Assembly: GCA_009735695.1 (NCBI GenBank)
Contig: SRSL01000001.1
Span: forward strand, 1,364,048-1,428,047
Source: Christiangramia bathymodioli
GTDB taxonomy: Bacteria > Bacteroidota > Bacteroidia > Flavobacteriales > Flavobacteriaceae
Direction: 5' to 3'
Length of the DNA stretch: 64,000 nt
Shown: one piece after another, positions 44,857 to 52,627 of the stretch
Layout: every line of letters starts with the position of its first letter
How positions within the stretch are numbered: position 1 is the stretch's first letter
Made by a program: the position numbers and the translations under genes
Notes under the pieces: generated by a model
Seen by the model: only the letters and a program-made list of their open reading frames with translations
Databases searched by the model: none
Told to the model about the DNA's origin: nothing

Positions 44857-45789
44857 TTATTCTCCAACACTTACTTCAATTTGAGCTGCTTGTATCATTT
44901 CTCCTTTGAAGTTAACTTGGGGTTTTATGATTCTTGTAATTATTTGTTTTCCTGTTTCTAAGTCATCACTTGGGACAAAGTTTGCAGATACTTTCATACC
45001 ATCATTGTATTCTTTTCCAAGCATACCTACTAATTCATAACCGTTAGAAGCAAAGTTGTCTTGAATACGTTTTACAGAAGAATTTAATTGTTTCAATCCT
45101 TTGGTGCTTTCGTCCATTCTGCTCAAATTTTTTTGAATACGAATGATTTCATCAGCCACTTTTACAGCCAAAGAGTGGTCAGCTTTTTCAGGGGAGGAAA
45201 CTGGTTGTGATTTGCTTGTTTCGTTTTGTAATTTTAATTGTGTTTCTAATGCTTCTACCAATTTGTTATCCAACTTCACGCTCTCTTCTTCAAGTGAGGC
45301 TTTGGTAATTCTAATTTGTGTTTCTACATCTGTTTTGCTCGATTTGATGCGTTTGCCTAATAACCAATAAACCAAACCACCTAATAAAAGTGTTACTAAA
45401 GTGGCGATTATCCAATACAGTCTATTTTTCTCTACGCTACTATCCAATTCGGCTATTTGTGAATCTGCTTTTTTCTCTGTGTCTTGGATTCTAGAATCGA
45501 GTTGTTCATTGATGCTAACCAGTCTTTGGTTACTTTCATCTATAAGAGCGTTTAAGCTATCAATAACTTCTTCCTGTTTTTCTATGATTTTTTTATTCAA
45601 ATCTTCCCTAACAATTCGATATGTTCTATATTCTTTATCCAATTCAGAATATAACCTTTGAATATCATTTTGTTGCTGATTTACTTTTGTTTCTAGCTTT
45701 TGTATAGTATTTGTCAAAGTTGAATCTTGTTGCTGTGCAACTAGATTTGTAACTCCAAAAAAGAGTGCTAATAGTACAAGTTTCTTCAT
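44857..45789 (-). CDS. Membrane-anchored coiled-coil protein with GrpE-like C-terminus
   Basis: A protein of 310 aa. A signal-like start (MKKLVLLALFFGVTNLVAQQ) precedes an external coiled coil (about 22-125), a transmembrane segment (LYWIIATLVTLLLGGLVYWLL, about 128-148) and a cytoplasmic coiled coil. The end reads YELVGMLGKEYNDGMKVSAN, then ETGKQIITRII, then KGEMIQAAQIEVSVGE, which parallels the GrpE beta domain (G-x-x-FDP..H..., TVxEVLQKGY, DRVLRPAxVxVS). I infer a nucleotide-exchange partner for the adjacent Hsp70, tethered to the membrane. Its start codon overlaps the preceding gene's stop. Confidence 0.6.
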   Translation of the reverse strand: MKKLVLLALFFGVTNLVAQQQDSTLTNTIQKLETKVNQQQNDIQRLYSELDKEYRTYRIVREDLNKKIIEKQEEVIDSLNALIDESNQRLVSINEQLDSRIQDTEKKADSQIAELDSSVEKNRLYWIIATLVTLLLGGLVYWLLGKRIKSSKTDVETQIRITKASLEEESVKLDNKLVEALETQLKLQNETSKSQPVSSPEKADHSLAVKVADEIIRIQKNLSRMDESTKGLKQLNSSVKRIQDNFASNGYELVGMLGKEYNDGMKVSANFVPSDDLETGKQIITRIIKPQVNFKGEMIQAAQIEVSVGE

Positions 45790-47438
45790 TAATTTCTGAT
45801 TGTTTTTATGAATTGGTCTAATGCTTTTCGGATTATAAAGTTGATTGATTGTTTGTTTTTTAGTCTTTCAACTAATCGTGGAGAATATTTGTAGTAAAAA
45901 TTGATAAAAATTCTGCCTAATATTGTTTTACTCAAAAAGTCATCTCTGAATTTTCTCAACTCCAAAACTTGTGGATGGTCGTAATCACCATAGGCCATTG
46001 TTGCAATGTAACATCCTCCTTTATCTGCTGCACTGCTAATAGTTGAACCAACTTTTTTTGCTGTGGCTGATGCTTGAGCGGTACGTACATCTTTCCAATA
46101 ACATAAATATTTTAACTTGTTAATTTGAATCGGTCCAAGTTTGTCAAATAGAAAATTTACAAGGGTTTTATATTCCGAAACTTTGTTATTATTTGGGCAA
46201 CGCTGAATGGTTTCAACGTCATTGATAGTTATACCATTATTGACAACTTCTACAACTTTATCCCAATTCAAGCAGCTTGCTTTCATTTTGGCCACCTTCG
46301 TATAATTAATCGTTTGATTAAATGACATTGTCCTTTGCATTCTTGCAACTTGGGTATCAATTTCACTGATTGCTTTTTCGTAGGCCAATTTAATAGAGGT
46401 TAATACTGCAATAGCTTTATTGAGCTCTCGGTCTTTCATATCGGTGAGACTCCCTAGATTGTCTTTTGCTCTATCTTTTACTAGTTTTCCAACTGCAATT
46501 GAGGCAGCTAATTTTGTAAGCTTTTGAGCCGATTCGAGATAATTTTCATTGGCATCTTGTTTTTGACTTTCATTAAAATAATCAATACCACATTGCATTA
46601 TTTCATTTGCCAATTGGTCAGCAATTGATTTATATTTTAAGTCATTCAACCCCAGCAAGGATTTTAAAAATTCTAAATCTTTCTTGGTCTCGGTGAATAA
46701 ATTCAAGCCAAATTTATAGGCTCCAATTTTATTTCCTTTTCGCTTCTTTTTGCAGCTTTCAATTTTACTCTCGATTTGATGAAGAGGCCCTTCGGTAAAT
46801 TTTTTGGAAAGATATTTTTGAGTGGTTCCGTTACAACCGCTGAATAGTTGCAATGTCTCTGTATTTGAAAATTTTTCTTTGAATTGTCTTAGCAATTCAT
46901 CAATCAAACTTTCAGATTGTTTTTGTTTATCAATTTTAAACGTTTCATCTGCAACACTATGAATAAACTCATCAAAATAATTAGATTCAATTAGTTTTAT
47001 TTTAGCTTCAATACCAGCCTTTAAATGGGATTTGTTCTTGCTTAATAGTTTCAAGGTTCCCAGGTTATTGAAAGCAGAAAAATTTTTCGAATTTACCTCT
47101 TTGTGAATTGTTACCTTTTCCCATATTTCAGCGGCTTTTTCTTCATTGCCATTTCTCAGATGCTCAAGAGCGGTCTTATCTAATGGACTTAGGTTTAAGA
47201 ACCAAAACAAGGCATAATTTACTTTGTCCTGATTTTGCTGAACATTAGAAAATGCTTTGTTAACAGAATCTTCTGTCCTGGTAATAGTTTCAAGAACCTG
47301 AAAATCGTAATCTGATTTAATTTCTTTTCCAACCTTTGTGAAGGCTTTAATTTTGGTCTTTTGCTTTTGTAGTTCTCTTTCGGAAGCATTAGAAAGGATG
47401 CCAGCTATCCTAAAAGGATTATTGTGTATTGAATTCAT
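45789..47438 (-). CDS. J-domain-like / CFI-box protein, first gene of the chaperone operon
   Basis: A protein of 549 aa. The N-terminus (NPFRIAGILSNASERELQKQ, then KIKAFTKVG) resembles degenerate J-domain starts of Hsp70-linked proteins (NPYRxLGL..A), but there is no HPD motif. The middle is helical, TPR-like. The C-terminus has a CFI-box: GGCYIATMAYGDYDHPQVLE, LRKFRDDFL, and then FYYKYSPRLVE. It overlaps the GrpE-like gene by 1 bp. A J-like co-chaperone is inferred from the neighbours and is not proven by a catalytic motif. Confidence 0.65.
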   Translation of the reverse strand: MNSIHNNPFRIAGILSNASERELQKQKTKIKAFTKVGKEIKSDYDFQVLETITRTEDSVNKAFSNVQQNQDKVNYALFWFLNLSPLDKTALEHLRNGNEEKAAEIWEKVTIHKEVNSKNFSAFNNLGTLKLLSKNKSHLKAGIEAKIKLIESNYFDEFIHSVADETFKIDKQKQSESLIDELLRQFKEKFSNTETLQLFSGCNGTTQKYLSKKFTEGPLHQIESKIESCKKKRKGNKIGAYKFGLNLFTETKKDLEFLKSLLGLNDLKYKSIADQLANEIMQCGIDYFNESQKQDANENYLESAQKLTKLAASIAVGKLVKDRAKDNLGSLTDMKDRELNKAIAVLTSIKLAYEKAISEIDTQVARMQRTMSFNQTINYTKVAKMKASCLNWDKVVEVVNNGITINDVETIQRCPNNNKVSEYKTLVNFLFDKLGPIQINKLKYLCYWKDVRTAQASATAKKVGSTISSAADKGGCYIATMAYGDYDHPQVLELRKFRDDFLSKTILGRIFINFYYKYSPRLVERLKNKQSINFIIRKALDQFIKTIRN

Positions 47439-47747
47439 AGGAAAGGTTAGTAGTCATTGGGATGGTTAAAAGAAGTTAGGGCTTAAAAATTTCTATATTA
47501 ATTATAATAAAAAAGTGTAAAGTATTTTGGAACACTCTATTTGTAATTGCTTTACTGAAGTAGGGATATAAAGCTTATTACATCGGCATGAAATTAACAA
47601 AAAATTTAGATATATTAAAAATGTTTTTATTTTTCTATTTTTGAAATGAGAAATTGTTCTCTGAAATATATTTTAACAAGGAATAAAGCGTCCAACTAAT
47701 CTTTAGTGGCCAAAAAACCTTTTCTGCCTTGATGAAAGGGTGAAATT

Positions 47748-47771
47748 TTCGAGTCTCGTCCAGACCGCAAA
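47748..47771. other. attR of the island
   Basis: A perfect 24-bp copy of 17171-17194. The sequence just before it does not match the tRNA 5' part, so this is a truncated tRNA end left at the far boundary. Confidence 0.88.
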
Positions 47772-47811
47772 AACAAATAAAGCTCCTACAAAAATGGGAG
47801 CTTTTTTTGGC

Positions 47812-47948
47812 GCTAAGAATTTAGTTGTGTTGTTTGTCCCGACGTGTCGGGATGTGTAGTTAACCGAGTTATAATCCTGTGTTGTGAGGATTTTGGTTAA
47901 CCAATGAAAAGCTTTTTTCCATTAGATTGGAAGAAGGCTTTTTTGTTT
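47812..47948 (+). ncRNA. Candidate structured RNA, right copy
   Basis: It matches 17235-17370 along its length. The first hairpin here is TCCCGAC/GTCGGGA (47837-47852) against TCCCAG/CTGGGA on the left, so bases on both sides of the stem changed together. The GTTAACC, AATCC/GGATT, GGTTAAC and terminator elements are conserved. Confidence 0.45.
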
Positions 47949-48196
47949 TTTAGGGGTATGCGTTATTCTTTTTTGACCAGCTAATCGATCAATTAAGCTT
48001 TTACATTCTTAACTGCCTGCAGATTCATTGCTTTGAATTGATTTAAATGCCTACCTCAAAATTTTATTAGGAATTAAGAATAGACCACAAGCTTAAAGCT
48101 AATAGAGGAGAAGAGTCTTGGGTTGGGATGTGAATTATGATCCACCATGAATTAACTCCATTTTTAATACCTTAAGGCTTCTAATCAATCCTAATC

Positions 48197-49714
48197 ATGA
48201 GAATCTTCACTTTAATTTTAGTATTCAGCTTTTTTAATTCAGGACTGGCCCAGAATCATACCGCAGTTTTTAATCATTCTAAAGATATTGGCGAACCCGC
48301 AATAAAAGGTTCTGTCACCTATGATAAGGAGAGTCAGTTATACACCTTGAGAGGAGCCGGAAATAATATCTGGTTCGATAGCGATGAATTTTTTTATTTA
48401 TATAAAGAAATTGAGGGAGATTTCATCATCACTGCAAATTTTAAATTGCCTCAGGGGGATGGGGATCCTCATCGAAAAACCGGTATAATGATAAGGGAAT
48501 CTGATGCCCAGGACGCCGCCCATGCTAGCGCGGTGTTGCATGGCGATGGATTGACTTCCATGCAATGGAGATCTACCCGGGGTGAAGAAATGGGAGAAGC
48601 TAATGAATCCAGAGCGCCAAAATACAATTATCAAACTCTCCAACTGGAACGCTCTGGAAAAACGGTGATCATGCGGGCGGCACATTGGGGTGAATCTTTA
48701 CAAAAGATTGGAACCCGGGAATTTGAAGACCTGGCTGGAAATGTTCTGGTAGGCCTATTTATTAATTCCCACGATCCTAAGCTGACTGAACAAGCCTATG
48801 CCTGGAATGTGCGCATGGACAAACCTGTTTCAGATACCTATGATCCCTATGAAGAAGGCTGGATAGGATGCAGGTTAGAGACCATTGATATCGAAACCGG
48901 TAACAGAAAGGTGGTTTTTACAAAAGACGACAGGTTTGAAGCTCCTAACTGGATGCCTAATGGAAAAGAGCTGTTATTCAATATGGATGGATCTTTATAT
49001 ACTATTCCGGTAAAAGGAGGTGAGCCTTCAAAATTGAATACTGGTTTTGCAGATAATCTGAATAACGATCATGGCATTTCTTTTAATGGCGAATTGTTGG
49101 CCATAAGTCATAGTCCCGAGGGTGAAGGCTCTGCAGTTTACGTCCTCCCACTGGCTGGTGGTGAACCTCGGAGGGTGACCGAAAAAACGCCTTCATACTG
49201 GCATGGCTGGGCTCCAAATAATAAAGAGGTTGTTTATGTCGCAACCAGGGCAGGCGATCCTACCTACGATATTTATAAAAAGGATATCAGCGGTGGTGAA
49301 GAAATTAAGTTGACAAACACAAAAGAAAATGAACACGTTGATGGATGTGAATATTCCCCGGATGGCGAATATATCTATTATAATGGGAGTGCTTCTGGAA
49401 CCATGCAAATCTGGAGAATGAAGCCGGACGGGTCTGATAAAGAGCAGATCACCTATGATGCGAATAATGACTGGTTTCCACATATTTCTCCCGATGGGAA
49501 ATGGATCGCCTATATCTCCTTTCCTGCTGAAATTCCAGTGAACGATCATCCTTCCTTTAAAAGAGTTACTCTGAATATTATTCCGGCAAATGGGGGAGCT
49601 CCCAGGGTGATTGCCTATCTGTATGGCGGGCAGGGAACCATCAATGTCCCTTCGTGGTCGCCGGATAGCAAATATTTAGCATTTGTAAGTAATTCAGGCA
49701 CCCGGAAAGATTAG
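48197..49714 (+). CDS. Secreted TolB-like beta-propeller protein
   Basis: A protein of 505 aa. Signal peptide (MRIFTLILVFSFFNSGLAQN), then a DUF1349-like/concanavalin-type N-terminal part (about 25-215; RKTGIMIRESDAQDAAHASA). TolB/WD-like blades follow (about 225-500), with repeats such as APNWMPNGKELLFN, EYSPDGEYIYYNG, HISPDGKWIAYIS and WSPDSKYLAFVS. Propeller proteins of this kind are common beside glycoside hydrolases in Bacteroidetes and probably bind a carbohydrate, but no catalytic motif is visible. A terminator follows at 49752. Confidence 0.8.
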   Translation: MRIFTLILVFSFFNSGLAQNHTAVFNHSKDIGEPAIKGSVTYDKESQLYTLRGAGNNIWFDSDEFFYLYKEIEGDFIITANFKLPQGDGDPHRKTGIMIRESDAQDAAHASAVLHGDGLTSMQWRSTRGEEMGEANESRAPKYNYQTLQLERSGKTVIMRAAHWGESLQKIGTREFEDLAGNVLVGLFINSHDPKLTEQAYAWNVRMDKPVSDTYDPYEEGWIGCRLETIDIETGNRKVVFTKDDRFEAPNWMPNGKELLFNMDGSLYTIPVKGGEPSKLNTGFADNLNNDHGISFNGELLAISHSPEGEGSAVYVLPLAGGEPRRVTEKTPSYWHGWAPNNKEVVYVATRAGDPTYDIYKKDISGGEEIKLTNTKENEHVDGCEYSPDGEYIYYNGSASGTMQIWRMKPDGSDKEQITYDANNDWFPHISPDGKWIAYISFPAEIPVNDHPSFKRVTLNIIPANGGAPRVIAYLYGGQGTINVPSWSPDSKYLAFVSNSGTRKD

Positions 49715-49751
49715 ATATAGATAAGACATTAAGTTGAAAAATTTAAAGTTG

Positions 49752-49790
49752 AAAGCCTTTTTGCATTGAGTTGTAGAAAGGCTTTTTCGT
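49752..49790 (+). terminator. Terminator after the propeller gene
   Basis: AAAGCCTTT (49752-49760) and AAAGGCTTT (49777-49785), a 9-bp stem followed by TTTCGTTTTT. Confidence 0.8.
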
Positions 49791-50014
49791 TTTTCTGTGA
49801 TTTACAGATCATTAAGTTTGAAAACCCTCTTCCACTGAAATGAATATTCTTTTTAAATGTATTTTATACATATTTGAACTTTCAGGGCAAAAAAACTATT
49901 TTAGTCAGGGAAAGCTTTTGGTTTTAGCCGGTAATTTCCAGAGATGAATAGTTTTTAATCTCAATTGGACAATTGGAATTTATTAAAAGACCAGTTTGTT
50001 CGCCGCATGATAAT

Positions 50015-52528
50015 ATGAAAAATCAGAATAGTCTTGAAAATGAAAAGTACCGGAATATATATGCGGACATTCGCTTTTTCCTGATCGTATTTCTCATTTT
50101 CAGCTACGTAAACCACGCTCAAAATGGGGGTTCTGGGATTCTGGATGAAAAGGAGCCAGTCAGAAAGCAAATTTTCGATAAAAACTGGCAGTTCTTTTTA
50201 GGAGATTCGGTGACTGCCTTTTCTTCTGAAAACTGGCGGAATTTAAACCTCCCTCACGACTGGAGCATTGAAGGTGAATTCGATAAGGATCACCCGGCCG
50301 GTCTGGGTGGCGGATATCTTCCTGGTGGACTGGGTTGGTACAAAAAGACCTTTAAAGTAGAGGATTCTACAAAACTAACTTCCATTCAGTTCGATGGTGT
50401 TTATATGGATAGCGAGGTATGGATAAACGGAACCTACCTTGGAAAAAGACCTAACGGATATATTTCTTTTGAATATGACCTAACTCCTTACCTTAAATAT
50501 AACAGACAGGAAAACGAAATCCTCGTAAAAGTTGATAACTCAAAACAACCGAATTCCAGGTGGTATTCAGGTTCCGGGATTTACAGGCATGTCTGGCTGA
50601 ATACCACAGATAATTTGCATGTCTCCAATTGGGGGACTTTTGTGACCACGCCTTTGGTTTCTGAAGATAGCGCCGAAGTTGTCATCGAGTTACATATCGA
50701 AAATGAATATTCCAATTCCAGGAAGGCTACGCTTGAAACCAGCATTCTTTTAAATGAAACTGAAATTGCTTCCACAGTAGAAAACTTCAGCTTGAATGCT
50801 AATACCAGCAAAAACATTCAGCAGAAAATCACTTTAGAAAACCCCGGATTATGGTCGATTGATACACCGAATATGTATACCGCCAGAACTGATATAATCG
50901 AAGATGGCGAGATCGTGGATTCTTATAAAACTCCTTTCGGAATACGAACTTTTGAATTCGATCTGGATAAAGGTTTTATACTGAATGGTGAACAGGTGAA
51001 GATCAAGGGAGTTTGTCTGCATCACGATCTTGGTCCATTAGGAGCTGCGGTTAATACCCGAGCAATTGAAAGACAGTTAGAGATCATGAAAGAAATGGGG
51101 GTTAACGGAATACGAACTGCTCATAACCCGCCAACTCCTGAACTGCTGGATCTTTGTGACAAAATGGGATTTGTCGTAATGGACGAGTCTTTTGATATGT
51201 GGAACAATACCAAGACCAAATACGATTATGCCAATTACTGGGATGAGTGGCATAAGAAGGACCTGGAAGATTTCATAATCCGTGACCGGAATCATCCAAG
51301 TATCATTATCTGGAGCATCGGGAACGAGATCCAGGAGCAATGGAATGAAGAAGGAGTAAGGACCGCTAAGGAGCTAAAAGCAATTGTGAGGGAACTGGAT
51401 ACCACCAGGCCTATTACAGTCGCAATGAATCCGCCGGTTAATATGCCGGATGCCGATGTTACCACCCAGTTCGATGCTTCAGAAGTTTCCCTGAACCCGG
51501 TTGCAGCTTCTGGCATTCTGGATATCATCGGGTACAATTATGCGCATCAAACCTATGAGCATCATCAAAAGAACTTCCCCGAAACTCCCTTTATCGCTAC
51601 GGAAACCACCTCGGGATTACAAACTCGAGGATATTATGAATTTCCTTCAGATACTTTGAAGATCTGGCCGGTGAGATGGGACATCCCCTTTGATGGCGGG
51701 AATCCAGATCATACCATTTCAGCATTCGACCAGGTAAGGGTACCATGGGGATCTTTGCACGAAACTACCTTGAAGATCATCAAAAAACACGATTTCCTTT
51801 CTGGTATGTTCATCTGGACCGGATTTGATTATATAGGCGAACCTACACCATATACCTGGCCCTCGAGAAGCTCTTATTTCGGGATTGTAGACCTGGCCGG
51901 TTTTCCTAAAGATGTCTATTATATGTATCAAAGCGAATGGACCAGGAAGGACGTGCTGCATATACTTCCTCACTGGAACTGGGAAAAGGGTCAAACTGTA
52001 AATGTATGGGCCTATTATAACAATGCCGATGAGGTTGAATTATTCGTGAATGGGAAATCCAAGGGAGTGAGAAAAAAGCTGGGAGATGAGCTTCACGTTA
52101 TGTGGCGAATTCCTTTTGAAGCCGGAACTCTGAAGGCGATCTCGAGAAAAAACGGGCAGGTAGTCCTGGAAAGAGAAGTAAAGACAGCGGGTGAGCCATC
52201 TAACCTGCGTCTTTCAGCAGACAGGCAGAAGATCAGGGCAGATGGCAGTGACCTGTCTTTTGTCACGGTAGAAATTGTGGATAAGCAAGCTAACCTGGTA
52301 CCAAAAGCAAATAACCAGCTTAATTTTTCGGTAGAGGGAGAAGGAACGATCGTAGGTGTGGCCAGCGGTGATCCTACCAATCATGAATCCTTTAAGGGGA
52401 ATACCCACAAGGCTATGAATGGAAAATGCCTGGTAATTGTACAGGGAACACAAACTTCAGGAAATATCATTCTGAAAGTTTCTGCGGAGGGCCTGGAGGA
52501 ACAGCAGCTGATCATTATTTCAGAATAA
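50015..52528 (+). CDS. Glycoside hydrolase family 2 (beta-galactosidase-like)
   Basis: A protein of 837 aa with an N-terminal signal anchor (about 21-36, FFLIVFLIFSYVNHAQ). GH2 domains follow: sugar-binding (FDKNWQFFLGD; LPHDWSIEGEFD), an Ig-like domain, then the TIM barrel with acid/base Glu438 in IWSIGNEIQE and nucleophile Glu530 in ATETTSG. A DUF4982-type domain and an Ig-like C-terminal module (LSADRQKIRADGSDLSFVTV) end it. I preferred the ATG at 50015 over upstream TTG. Substrate not determined; it may remove galactose from plant or algal glycans together with the GH31 enzyme. Confidence 0.9.
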   Translation: MKNQNSLENEKYRNIYADIRFFLIVFLIFSYVNHAQNGGSGILDEKEPVRKQIFDKNWQFFLGDSVTAFSSENWRNLNLPHDWSIEGEFDKDHPAGLGGGYLPGGLGWYKKTFKVEDSTKLTSIQFDGVYMDSEVWINGTYLGKRPNGYISFEYDLTPYLKYNRQENEILVKVDNSKQPNSRWYSGSGIYRHVWLNTTDNLHVSNWGTFVTTPLVSEDSAEVVIELHIENEYSNSRKATLETSILLNETEIASTVENFSLNANTSKNIQQKITLENPGLWSIDTPNMYTARTDIIEDGEIVDSYKTPFGIRTFEFDLDKGFILNGEQVKIKGVCLHHDLGPLGAAVNTRAIERQLEIMKEMGVNGIRTAHNPPTPELLDLCDKMGFVVMDESFDMWNNTKTKYDYANYWDEWHKKDLEDFIIRDRNHPSIIIWSIGNEIQEQWNEEGVRTAKELKAIVRELDTTRPITVAMNPPVNMPDADVTTQFDASEVSLNPVAASGILDIIGYNYAHQTYEHHQKNFPETPFIATETTSGLQTRGYYEFPSDTLKIWPVRWDIPFDGGNPDHTISAFDQVRVPWGSLHETTLKIIKKHDFLSGMFIWTGFDYIGEPTPYTWPSRSSYFGIVDLAGFPKDVYYMYQSEWTRKDVLHILPHWNWEKGQTVNVWAYYNNADEVELFVNGKSKGVRKKLGDELHVMWRIPFEAGTLKAISRKNGQVVLEREVKTAGEPSNLRLSADRQKIRADGSDLSFVTVEIVDKQANLVPKANNQLNFSVEGEGTIVGVASGDPTNHESFKGNTHKAMNGKCLVIVQGTQTSGNIILKVSAEGLEEQQLIIISE

Positions 52529-52627
52529 AATGATGAAAACCTGATGAAATTTTCAGGTATAAATAGAGATAAAAATCATAGCAAACTGGAATTAGAATTT
52601 CATTTCAGTTTTAGAATTGGATAAAAA

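Larger units (their letters stand above)
17171..47771. mobile_element. Integrated genomic island in tRNA-Asp (about 30.6 kb)
   Basis: The island is bounded by 24-bp direct repeats of the tRNA-Asp 3' end, with a tyrosine integrase as the first gene. It carries a probable replication protein, a type I restriction-modification operon, other nucleases, a serine recombinase, gene fragments and a seven-gene chaperone/kinase operon. The interior is visibly more AT-rich than the flanks. I see no conjugation or phage structural genes, so it is probably a mobilizable or satellite-like element. Confidence 0.85.
47439..48196. other. Right island end and intergenic region
   Basis: 47439-47747 is AT-rich and unassigned, probably the leader of the chaperone operon; I found no clear promoter. 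attR (47748-47771), the second terminator and the second structured-RNA copy follow to about 47950. 47951-48196 is chromosomal spacer before the propeller gene, with nothing recognised. Confidence 0.7.

Noticed and set aside
17171-47771. Island as a prophage or integrative conjugative element
   Set aside because: No capsid, tail, portal, lysis, relaxase or type IV secretion genes could be recognised.
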